A stretch of DNA of 20,715 nt from a virus. Below are positions 7,401 to 14,311 of this stretch, piece after piece. The DNA is taken from the IMG/VR virus record IMGVR_UViG_3300047359_001578, positions 1 to 20,715 of that record; one strand, 5' to 3'. The position numbers and the translations under genes are program-made. Each line of letters begins with the position of its first letter. The stretch's first letter is position 1. Under the pieces are notes generated by a model. That model was not told the DNA's origin, searched no databases, and saw only the letters and a program-made list of their open reading frames with translations.

Positions 7401-8612
7401 TTATTTTTTTGGCTGATAAAACTCAAAATCATCATACATTACGCCCAACATCGCCCATAATGCATCACTGTAAAAGTTAGTTTTCCAGTTACCTTTTGTT
7501 TTATAGTTGTGCCATACACTTTCGCTTGCAGATTGTTGTGAATAATATTGCCAAAAAGGAGTATCATTGCGCTTTGTTAAGGCATAATGATGCCAAATGA
7601 AATCACAGTTTTCTTTCCATAGCCTACGCATACTTCTGTTATAAGCCTTTTGAGATAATCCACGTTTTAGGCAATTACCTAATAGTTGTATACCATACAC
7701 TGTTACAAAGAGTCCATTGGCTTCTAGAGGGTCAACCCATCCAGAACTTAATCCAATGGCTACTACATTATCTTCCCATGGATTTTCTAAATACTCAGGT
7801 ATCCAACTAAGTTTGCGTGGAGGTATGTTATTGAATGGTTCTAAATCTTTTGTCCAAGAAACAAAATCCTGTAGTGCCTGATCATCACTTAACATATTAT
7901 TATTGTATACATATCCTGTACCAATACGATGCTGTAGTGCTACCTTAAACTGCCAACCATATGGACGAGCAATACTTTGTGTAAAATTAATATTATAACC
8001 TTCTGGTATAGTTTTAGGACACACCCAGGCGCTATTAACCAAATGTCCGCTTGGTTTAATTGTACTTTTGTCTTTAATAAATTTTCTAGCAAAGCCGGTA
8101 CAATCAATATATAAATCATAACCCTCTGGTAATGTATCAAGAGTAGCAACAATATGATTAACACGTTTGCAGTGATTTTTTACGACAATTCCTGCTAAAT
8201 TTGCGTCCAAATGATACGCTGTTGCTCTACGTCCACTCATTTTATACAAATCAGTTTTCATATCTTGTTTATTTTTATTTCCAGATCTATATTCTTTTAC
8301 CCATTCGTCAAACTCATTGTTGTCATTGTACCAGAATGTCCAATCCATTTGTTCACTATCAGTTTCATGATCCCAAAATTGTTTAATATTTCCATACTTA
8401 ATGACGGCATTACTTTCGTCCATCCAGTCTGTATCTTGTAACCCACAGTCATTTAAAAATGTACCAATTTGTGGTAACGTAGATTCACCTACACCTATTG
8501 TAGCAATTTCGTTACTTTCAATTAACGTAATTTCATAATCTGGAAATTGGTTTTCAAAATAGGCGGCTGCCCACCATCCAGTAGTTCCTCCTCCAATAAT
8601 ACATAACTTCAC
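7401..8612 (-). CDS. Flavin-dependent tryptophan-halogenase-like protein, copy B
   Basis: This 403-residue protein belongs to the PrnA-type halogenase family, which uses FADH2, oxygen and halide to form HOCl and halogenate aromatic rings. The FAD-binding GGGTTG is at residues 7-12 and the family's GVGESTLPQI at 40-49. K72, aligned with the catalytic lysine of PrnA (K79), lies in SNAVIKYGN. DPLEAN at 294-299 matches the EPLEST region, so E297 is the likely second catalytic residue. It is shorter than characterised tryptophan halogenases (about 500-540). The diagnostic WxWxIP motif is altered to GWQFKVAL (219-226). The start is GTG, overlapping the previous stop as GTGA, with GAGGAA upstream. 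It is the last cassette gene. Family membership is clear; true halogenation and substrate are not established. Confidence 0.87.
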   Translation of the reverse strand: MKLCIIGGGTTGWWAAAYFENQFPDYEITLIESNEIATIGVGESTLPQIGTFLNDCGLQDTDWMDESNAVIKYGNIKQFWDHETDSEQMDWTFWYNDNNEFDEWVKEYRSGNKNKQDMKTDLYKMSGRRATAYHLDANLAGIVVKNHCKRVNHIVATLDTLPEGYDLYIDCTGFARKFIKDKSTIKPSGHLVNSAWVCPKTIPEGYNINFTQSIARPYGWQFKVALQHRIGTGYVYNNNMLSDDQALQDFVSWTKDLEPFNNIPPRKLSWIPEYLENPWEDNVVAIGLSSGWVDPLEANGLFVTVYGIQLLGNCLKRGLSQKAYNRSMRRLWKENCDFIWHHYALTKRNDTPFWQYYSQQSASESVWHNYKTKGNWKTNFYSDALWAMLGVMYDDFEFYQPKK

Positions 8613-8950
8613 AATAAATTCCTCACAATAACCAGGCTACTTATAAAAATCCACAATGTATTAAATGCAACAAATGTTGGCAATAATTTTTTCTCACTTG
8701 CCCAAATTAAAAATCCACTAGTAAACAATGTTATAAAGTGAAATTGCCAAATATGCACATGCCATACTAGTCCTGGAAGTATGATTATGGCTTTTGCCAT
8801 CCACGCCCAAAACTCTACAACATTATAATTTACCCAATATCCAGGCTTAAACCATAATGCATAGCTATCTCTTATTCTTGTTAATCCTATTTTTAAATAA
8901 ACAAATAAAGTAACAATTAGAGCTAAACCTATTCCATAAATATATTCCAT
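8609..8950 (-). CDS. Small four-helix membrane protein between the two halogenases
   Basis: This 113-residue protein was not recognised. It has about four hydrophobic segments, at residues of roughly 3-19, 50-66, 68-84 and 91-109, and an aromatic, basic loop between the first two (SYALWFKPGYWVNY). It is very rich in Trp, His and Phe, with VWHVHIWQFHF at about 62-72. The start overlaps the stop of halogenase copy A as TAATG and the end overlaps the start of copy B as GTGA, so it is translated with both. It could anchor the enzymes at the membrane, transport their substrate or carry cofactors; none of these is shown. Confidence 0.78.
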   Translation of the reverse strand: MEYIYGIGLALIVTLFVYLKIGLTRIRDSYALWFKPGYWVNYNVVEFWAWMAKAIIILPGLVWHVHIWQFHFITLFTSGFLIWASEKKLLPTFVAFNTLWIFISSLVIVRNLL

Positions 8951-10128
8951 TATTTTCCAGTATAGTATGTAAATTCATTATAATATGTACCAAGTGTAGC
9001 CCAAATGCTATCTGGATACAAATTGGTATATCTATTACCATATTTTTGGTAATTCTTCCAAAGGCTTTCACGTACATCAAAATCTCTATAGTAACGCCAA
9101 AATTCAGTGTCTTCTCTATCACTCAACATATAGTGATGTAATATATATTCACTATTATCTCTCCATACTTTTCTTAAAGCACGATTGTATGCTTCTGGTG
9201 AACCTTTTCTTTTCAATACCCTAGCAAGCAGAGTAATACTATACTGTGTCATAAACAATGCATTTGATTCCAATGGATCTAAAAATCCGTTAGACAATCC
9301 TATTGCTACTGTATCTCCACTCCATGCATTTTGTAATACTTCAGGCTTCCATTGTATTAGTCTAGGTTCTTTGTCCATAAAAGGAGTTCTGTATTTGTTG
9401 TATTCGACAAAACTAGCATATGCATCGCTAGTGCTTTCTAGTTGACTAGCAAATACATAACCAGTTCCAATACGAGTTTTTAGATCAATAATAAACTGCC
9501 ATCCATAGTCACGTGCAATACTTTGAGTGTATCCAGTTTTATGTTTATCAACAAGAACGTAAGGACATACCCACGCACTATCAACTAAATGATGTTTAAA
9601 GTCCATAGTTGTTAAGTCGTTCACAAATTTGCGAGAAAGTCCAGTGCAGTCAATATAAAGATCATAACCTTCAGGCTTACTGTCTAATGTAGTAACAATA
9701 TGCTCAACTCGTTTACAATTATCTTTAACAATATCGCCTGCTAATTCTGCATCTAAATGATATGCATGATATCTTTCGCTATTATACTGCTGATTAAAAT
9801 CTTGGATATTTCTATCACCAGCCGCCCATTTATCAAATGGATTTCCTTCATTACTCCAAAAAGTAAATGCTAAATCTGGGTTTTTAGTCCATCCAGTTTT
9901 TATATTTCCTAATTTCTTAACAGCATTTGCCTTAGGCATCCATGTTTTTTCTTGTAATCCTAAATCATTAAAAAATTCAGCAATTTGAGGTAACGTACTT
10001 TCGCCTACTCCGATTTTTGGAATATCTTCACTCTCAAAAAGAGTAATTTTAGCTTTAGGAAATTTTTTCTCTAAATATCCAGCAGTCCACCAACCAGTGG
10101 TGCCGCCTCCAATAATACATATTTTCAT
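8950..10128 (-). CDS. Flavin-dependent tryptophan-halogenase-like protein, copy A
   Basis: This 392-residue protein is a paralogue of the protein encoded at 7401-8612, with conserved blocks along the whole length: CIIGGGTTGWW, GVGESTLPQI, AYHLDA, EGYDLYIDCTG, SAWVCP, TQSIAR, RIGTGYV and VAIGLS. The FAD motif is at residues 7-12, the candidate catalytic lysine is K72 and the candidate catalytic glutamate is E287 in DPLESN (284-289), closer to the usual EPLEST than copy B. The WxWxIP signature is again changed, here to GWQFIIDL (209-216). The ATG overlaps the upstream stop as ATGA. The two copies may act on different substrates or form a heteromer. Halogenases of this family are known in marine T4-like phages; the substrate is unknown. 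Confidence 0.88.
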   Translation of the reverse strand: MKICIIGGGTTGWWTAGYLEKKFPKAKITLFESEDIPKIGVGESTLPQIAEFFNDLGLQEKTWMPKANAVKKLGNIKTGWTKNPDLAFTFWSNEGNPFDKWAAGDRNIQDFNQQYNSERYHAYHLDAELAGDIVKDNCKRVEHIVTTLDSKPEGYDLYIDCTGLSRKFVNDLTTMDFKHHLVDSAWVCPYVLVDKHKTGYTQSIARDYGWQFIIDLKTRIGTGYVFASQLESTSDAYASFVEYNKYRTPFMDKEPRLIQWKPEVLQNAWSGDTVAIGLSNGFLDPLESNALFMTQYSITLLARVLKRKGSPEAYNRALRKVWRDNSEYILHHYMLSDREDTEFWRYYRDFDVRESLWKNYQKYGNRYTNLYPDSIWATLGTYYNEFTYYTGK

Positions 10129-11177
10129 ATTACATATTTCTCCGTATAAGGTTTTCTGTTTATTTTATAACTACTCACATCAAATGTGAGAGGTTTATTT
10201 TGTATCATTTCACTTAATGTAAGTCCTACTGCCGGACTATGCATTAGTCCTCTACCAGTAAATCCAGTAGCAAAAAAATACTTGTCTCTATGATCGATAA
10301 TTGCATTATTATCTATTGCACTTTTATCATAGTAACCTGCCCAAGCACCTGTCATTTTGGCTTCGTCAAAATAATCTGGAAAGCGATGATACAAGTGTTC
10401 CCATACCTCATCCCAACTATTCCAGTCAGGTTCTAAGTCCTCACTATCTAACGTACCATTTCCATCATATCCTACTATGTATCCGTTACCTTCAGGTCTT
10501 AAATAAATTCCTGTAATTAAGTCAGCTATAAGTGGCATGTCTTTTATAACTGGTTTAGATGTACTTACATTAAAAACTGTGTGCTTGTGTGGTAATACTG
10601 GAATACTTAATCCAAACGTTTTACCTACTTTATAACTCCAACACCCTGCTGTAATAACAACCGCTTCTGCATCATCATGATTAACTTTTGTGCCATCTGC
10701 ATATATAAATTTGCAATCTGTATTCTCTTTATACCATTTATGTAATGATACTGGATCCAACCACCCCTCACTGCCGTCAGTTGTGATACAACCACTATAA
10801 ATATCATCTGAATTAATATAGCTATGGCTAATTTCCATTTGCCTGTTGTTTAATTTAATGGTACTTGCACCCATTTCTCTTTGCATTTTATAACTATAAT
10901 CGTGATCAGCTTTTTGGTCTAGACCAAATAGCATTAAATATCCATTACCAGTAAATTCTACATCTGTTTGATTTTTAACAAAGTCTATACTATAGCGGCT
11001 CATTTCTACGTTTGTGGGAGTAAAATATTGAGCTCTAAATCCACCACAGCTACGAGCAAAACTACTCTCTGAATATGCAGGGTCTTTTTCAAATACAGTT
11101 ATTTCATGTCCGTCTTTGGAAAGCTGATAAGCGGTGCTCATTCCGATTATACCGCCGCCGATTACATGTATTTTCAT
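10125..11177 (-). CDS. FAD-dependent oxidoreductase, DAO (amine oxidase/dehydrogenase) family
   Basis: This 350-residue protein matches the DAO superfamily (D-amino acid, glycine, sarcosine and related oxidases or dehydrogenases). The N-terminal FAD-binding GGGIIG is at residues 7-12, with the acidic strand end TVFEKD. SSFARSCGGFRAQYFTP at about 38-54 resembles the region after the FAD site in sarcosine dehydrogenase-like and FOXRED1-like proteins. AVVITAGCWS and, near the C-terminus, FFATGFTGRGLMHSPAVG are the other family FAD contacts. The domain is complete and of usual length. It starts 5 bases after the hydroxylase stop and overlaps the next halogenase start as ATGA. It probably oxidises an amine or amino-acid group. 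It could also return reduced flavin to the halogenases, which need a flavin reductase, but that role is not typical of DAO enzymes. Confidence 0.85.
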   Translation of the reverse strand: MKIHVIGGGIIGMSTAYQLSKDGHEITVFEKDPAYSESSFARSCGGFRAQYFTPTNVEMSRYSIDFVKNQTDVEFTGNGYLMLFGLDQKADHDYSYKMQREMGASTIKLNNRQMEISHSYINSDDIYSGCITTDGSEGWLDPVSLHKWYKENTDCKFIYADGTKVNHDDAEAVVITAGCWSYKVGKTFGLSIPVLPHKHTVFNVSTSKPVIKDMPLIADLITGIYLRPEGNGYIVGYDGNGTLDSEDLEPDWNSWDEVWEHLYHRFPDYFDEAKMTGAWAGYYDKSAIDNNAIIDHRDKYFFATGFTGRGLMHSPAVGLTLSEMIQNKPLTFDVSSYKINRKPYTEKYVI

Positions 11178-11182
11178 TTAAT

Positions 11183-12025
11183 TTATGCTCCGTGTATTAA
11201 TGGCAATGCATGTACAATAACATGATATCGGTCTATCTCGCTGTTATTGTGTACATAATGATATTTATTAACATTTAATTCCACTGCGCCAGTCGTAGTA
11301 AAATCAACTATTCCATTGTAAGAAAAATCACTATCCCACATATGCATTACACAACCAGGAGGATTATTAATTGCAATATTAACTGGCAAAGTATGAAATC
11401 CTTCATCTCGATGTATATTAATAAACCCACCAGGCTTTAATAATTTGATAGATATAAGTCCATAATTTTCATGCATATTTAGGTTTTGGAAATACTCAGT
11501 AATGTTGGGTATTAGCTCACATGCTTCTGGTGTCCATCTTAAGTTTTTATAACCATCTTTTTCCTTTACTTGATGTTGATCATATGTTTCGCCATGTATA
11601 CTAAATGATAACCAAGTTGCATTTTTCTTACCATGTCTATTTGTAAACATATGCTTTATATTTTGTATTTCATGTAAAAAGATATCTGAGTCAAAATCAG
11701 GCACTGTAATAGGAGTGGCAAATGTTGCTATTTTATCTGGAGAGGTACGTTCAATATATTCATTAGTATAGGACTTTCCCCACCAAAATATATTTTTATT
11801 ATAAAGTATCTTTTCAAATAACCAATCTTGCATAAATTTCTGAGACTTTCCCACAAATTTATTTGATAACCATATCGCAGGAGATTTTGCTTGTGCAATG
11901 GCAGGATTAATTGATTGATCTGTTATAATATCTTCGCTAATAATAACACGTTGTACTCCGTATTCTTTAGCTTTTTGTATTTTTAGTCCATCACGTTCTG
12001 CTAATATCAAAGTATCATATTTCAT
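11183..12025 (-). CDS. Aspartyl/asparaginyl beta-hydroxylase-like protein, first gene of cassette
   Basis: This 280-residue protein has a C-terminal cupin-like domain of the Asp/Asn beta-hydroxylase type. KPGGFINIHRDEGFHTLPVN (197-216) supplies H205 and D207, VHN at 258-260 supplies the distal H259, and R266 in the ending IDRYHVIVHALP fits the 2-oxoglutarate carboxylate. The N-terminal 100 residues, ending in SYTNEYIERTSPDKIATFAT, were not recognised and may be a substrate-binding domain. The family hydroxylates Asp/Asn side chains or free amino acids and related compounds. The gene heads the five-gene cassette. There is no Shine-Dalgarno sequence; a late-type element ends 5 bases before the ATG. 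The domain assignment is good, the substrate unknown. Confidence 0.78.
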   Translation of the reverse strand: MKYDTLILAERDGLKIQKAKEYGVQRVIISEDIITDQSINPAIAQAKSPAIWLSNKFVGKSQKFMQDWLFEKILYNKNIFWWGKSYTNEYIERTSPDKIATFATPITVPDFDSDIFLHEIQNIKHMFTNRHGKKNATWLSFSIHGETYDQHQVKEKDGYKNLRWTPEACELIPNITEYFQNLNMHENYGLISIKLLKPGGFINIHRDEGFHTLPVNIAINNPPGCVMHMWDSDFSYNGIVDFTTTGAVELNVNKYHYVHNNSEIDRYHVIVHALPLIHGA

Positions 12026-12030
12026 ACTGA

Positions 12031-12038
12031 TATTTATT
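12031..12038 (-). promoter_or_regulatory. T4-type late promoter element (AATAAATA) for halogenase cassette
   Basis: AATAAATA on the minus strand ends 5 bases before the ATG at 12025, right after the terminator of the transporter gene. With T4-like geometry (octamer at about -13 to -6) transcription would start at the ATG, giving a leaderless mRNA. The intergenic site and the terminator beside it support it; the spacing makes it less certain than the other late elements. Confidence 0.6.
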
Positions 12039-12042
12039 AGTA

Positions 12043-12069
12043 ATAAGGCGGATTAACAATCCGCCTTAT
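12043..12069 (-). terminator. Hairpin terminator after SbmA/BacA-like gene
   Basis: A perfect 12-bp stem with a 3-base loop, centred on GGCGGATT/AATCCGCC, starts 2 bases after the transporter stop codon. The U-tract downstream on the minus strand is weak, so termination may be incomplete and some early transcript could continue into the halogenase cassette. Confidence 0.72.
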
Positions 12070-12070
12070 A

Positions 12071-13042
12071 TTATTTTTCGTTAATTTGACGTTCGAATTC
12101 TCTTAAACGTTTGTACACACTCATTAGTTCGATAATAGTTGGCCATGCTTTAAGTAAATATTGCATTGATCCTTCAACTCTACCAAATGCTCTAATAATC
12201 TGTTGCATTACACCTAGTGTTACTGCGCCTGCTACAATAGCTGGTGCTAAGAACACATAGGCTGATAAAACGTTTGCTTGCAAATAAGCTATTCTTCCTA
12301 CATTAAAATATAAGTATCTCAGATATGATTTAAAGTGAATACCACGTACATCTTCAAATAATTCATCAATAGTTTTTGGACGTACTTTTTCATCGTCCTC
12401 TGCAATAACAAGAATTTTCCTGTATGCCGCTTCTTTCTTTTGTAGATCATATTCTACGCCTACTAGACGTAAAAACCATCCTAGTGCTACTAAGAACAAT
12501 GTACCACCAATACTCCAAACTAGAGCACCAGTAACAAGTCCATATTCCCAATCACCAAAAAAGAAGACCGTTATACCTGCGCTTAGTCCTAGTAGGATTG
12601 GAACAAATTGTACTAAAATCATAATTGCTTCAATAAAACTAGTACCAAGCCCTTCCATAATTCGACTAAACTTAATAGTGTCTTCTTGTACACGTTGTGC
12701 GGCACCTTCAATAGTGCGAGCTTTATCGTATACACTATGATACCATTCAACCATTGCGGCTCTCCAACGGAACAAATAGTGAGCTGTAAAGAAACTTACT
12801 ACTACCGCAATAGCAACATAAATTCCTGCAAGGTATATAAAGTCAAATAAACCTTGCCAATACTCAGTCATTGTAATACTGTTTGGAGCAGCCAATGCTC
12901 GCTGAATCATATCATAAAATTGTCCAAACCATTCGTTAATCTTAACGTCGATTTCGACTTGAACCCATAATGAACTTAAAATCACAGCTGATCCTAGCCA
13001 TGACCATAATAGCCATTTTCGGGTGGTAAAAAATCTAAACAT
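12071..13042 (-). CDS. SbmA/BacA-family peptide transporter homologue
   Basis: This 323-residue membrane protein resembles the inner-membrane peptide importers SbmA and BacA, which use the proton gradient to bring in peptides such as microcin B17. Matching blocks in order are RKWLLWSWLGS, INEWFGQFYDMIQRAL, HYLFRWRAAM, IEGAAQRVQEDT (111-122), EAAYRK (204-209), YLYFNVGRIAYLQ (243-255), AGAVTLGVMQQI and ELMSVYKRLREFE. It is shorter than E. coli SbmA (406); the missing part is mainly the N-terminal 80 or so residues with the first membrane segments. No ATPase domain follows, as in SbmA. AAGGAAAC precedes the ATG and a perfect sigma70 promoter lies 48 bases upstream. I know of no usual role for this family in phages. 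Confidence 0.87.
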   Translation of the reverse strand: MFRFFTTRKWLLWSWLGSAVILSSLWVQVEIDVKINEWFGQFYDMIQRALAAPNSITMTEYWQGLFDFIYLAGIYVAIAVVVSFFTAHYLFRWRAAMVEWYHSVYDKARTIEGAAQRVQEDTIKFSRIMEGLGTSFIEAIMILVQFVPILLGLSAGITVFFFGDWEYGLVTGALVWSIGGTLFLVALGWFLRLVGVEYDLQKKEAAYRKILVIAEDDEKVRPKTIDELFEDVRGIHFKSYLRYLYFNVGRIAYLQANVLSAYVFLAPAIVAGAVTLGVMQQIIRAFGRVEGSMQYLLKAWPTIIELMSVYKRLREFERQINEK

Positions 13043-13088
13043 ACTGTTTCCTTTTTATCCTGATGTACTAGTTAAAGCACATGCATGC

Positions 13089-13108
13089 GATTATATACGA
13101 TTATATAC
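13089..13108. repeat. Tandem 10-bp repeat inside transporter promoter
   Basis: GATTATATAC occurs twice in direct succession (13089-13098, 13099-13108), followed by GAT. The repeat supplies the -10 box and duplicates it inside the spacer. It could reflect slippage or a binding site of one helical turn. Confidence 0.75.
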
Positions 13109-13118
13109 GATTTGTCAA
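13090..13118 (-). promoter_or_regulatory. Perfect sigma70 promoter (TTGACA-17-TATAAT) for SbmA/BacA-like gene
   Basis: On the minus strand TTGACA (13118-13113), a 17-base spacer (13112-13096) and TATAAT (13095-13090) match the consensus fully. Transcription from about 13083 gives a leader of about 40 bases with AAGGA before the ATG at 13042. It lies between the stop of the third channel-group gene (13125) and the transporter, so the transporter has its own strong, host-read unit. Confidence 0.9.
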
Positions 13119-13124
13119 TTAAAT

Positions 13125-13706
13125 TTAAAAAGCGCCATCGCTATAATCATAAGGGTCGACGTTGGCATTGTCACTATTTTGACTTGTGTTAGAATTTTGT
13201 GATTGTTGTTCAATCATTCTAACTAAACCATCGTCAACCCCCTGCGCTTTTAACGCTGACGACTTCGGTGGAAGTGAATCACGTTTGATCCTATCCCACT
13301 GATAGTCTTCATTTTGTGAGTCAGAACCTTTTCGAGGTTTCATTTTAAGTGAGCCTTCGATCTTCTGACCAATTTCTAGATCACGCTGTAATTTTCCCAT
13401 TAGTTTTTTATTTTCGTCAGTGTAGGGTATTCTGAAGTATAATGGGAGGCCTTCGCCGTCTATACGTGCTAGAAATACGATATCTGGTTTTGCGACTTCT
13501 ACAAATACAATTTCTATTTCGCCTGATGGAACACTACGCTTGGGTGTTCCTTGTAATGCAAAAATTGAATAACCAGCAAATATTGTTGATACTAATATGA
13601 AAGGAATTAAAATAAACAAGAGTATATAATTTTTTCTAGTTTGTATCAAAGCATATATTGATACTACTGCCATTAAGAAAAATAAAATTATTGATGTATA
13701 AATCAT
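13125..13706 (-). CDS. Membrane-anchored protein, third member of ExbB/ExbD-like group
   Basis: This 193-residue protein was not recognised. It has two hydrophobic segments near the N-terminus (about 2-22 and 27-50, separated by QTRKNY), then a soluble region. That region begins with a beta-rich part (GEIEIVFVEVAKPDIVFLARIDGEG), continues with a basic stretch and ends in a low-complexity Ser/Asn/Gln and Asp tail. The topology suggests a membrane hairpin with the larger domain on one face. The ATG overlaps the stop of the ExbD-like gene as ATGA, so it is probably made in proportion with that protein. It may be a partner of the channel pair, but nothing in the sequence names a function. Confidence 0.75.
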   Translation of the reverse strand: MIYTSIILFFLMAVVSIYALIQTRKNYILLFILIPFILVSTIFAGYSIFALQGTPKRSVPSGEIEIVFVEVAKPDIVFLARIDGEGLPLYFRIPYTDENKKLMGKLQRDLEIGQKIEGSLKMKPRKGSDSQNEDYQWDRIKRDSLPPKSSALKAQGVDDGLVRMIEQQSQNSNTSQNSDNANVDPYDYSDGAF

Positions 13707-14311
13707 GGTGCTCTTCCTCCCATTGGTGCCACTTTACGGTTGTGGTTAAATATATTAGTGATTTTTCCGTCTGAGTCGATTGAAATTCCTGGCCACTTTT
13801 CAATGGTTCTTACATTCATCATTTGTTTTGTTATACTATAAACTTGCTGAAATGGATTGACTTTAATAACAGTAATAGTTACGTTTAAAGGATCAACTTG
13901 TCCTTTTCGTTTACTATAATAGTGAGCAGCAATGTAGTAATCTCCGGGTACGATTCCTCTAATTGTCATTGTCTCTCTGTTAACTTTGATAAACGTTGCT
14001 CGTCCATCAATTAGAACCGTGTCATTTACCGATCCTAAATCATCTCTATCCAAGTGTAATGGTGCGCCTTCTTTTCTACTAAAACCTACAGGCGGATCAT
14101 TATCTCGTTGCATCCACAGATCAATATCATCTGATGATTCATCTTCCCATTCTATAGTAATAATAAATTCAGCTTTAACTGGAATGTCTGCTTTTTTAGT
14201 AATTGGATTAATTAGTAAGAAAGCAATAATGAATAGCATAACAAAACCAATAAGGACGTTAAACAATAAATCATTAAATGCTAAACCACTGCCTAGTCTT
14301 CTTTTACTCAT
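13703..14311 (-). CDS. ExbD/TolR/MotB-like single-pass protein with a beta-rich domain
   Basis: This 202-residue protein has one N-terminal membrane helix, FNDLLFNVLIGFVMLFIIAF (12-31), with an aspartate (D14) at its start, as in ExbD/TolR where that Asp carries protons. A periplasmic-type domain follows: ITIEWEDESSDDIDLWMQRD (51-70), GAPLHLDRDDLG (82-93) and IRGIVPGDYYIAAHYYS (118-134). The DIDLWM ... LDRDDLG pattern resembles the DUF2135/YfaP-like metal-binding beta fold rather than a normal ExbD domain. The start lies 8 bases inside the ExbB-like gene and the stop overlaps the next gene. Helix plus context support the ExbD-like call; the outer domain is atypical. Confidence 0.72.
   Translation of the reverse strand: MSKRRLGSGLAFNDLLFNVLIGFVMLFIIAFLLINPITKKADIPVKAEFIITIEWEDESSDDIDLWMQRDNDPPVGFSRKEGAPLHLDRDDLGSVNDTVLIDGRATFIKVNRETMTIRGIVPGDYYIAAHYYSKRKGQVDPLNVTITVIKVNPFQQVYSITKQMMNVRTIEKWPGISIDSDGKITNIFNHNRKVAPMGGRAP

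Noticed and set aside
8935-8942. CATAAATA on the plus strand
   Set aside because: It is antisense, at the coding start of the small membrane protein, with no plus-strand gene to serve.
10796-10803. Exact T4 late consensus TATAAATA on the plus strand
   Set aside because: It lies antisense inside the DAO oxidoreductase gene, with no plus-strand gene downstream for 4 kb. It is probably chance in AT-rich codons.
11262-11269. AATAAATA on the minus strand, 85 bases before the DAO gene
   Set aside because: It is in the sense direction and could be an internal late promoter, but it encodes conserved-looking residues (NKY) of the hydroxylase, so coding constraint explains it. I leave it unannotated.
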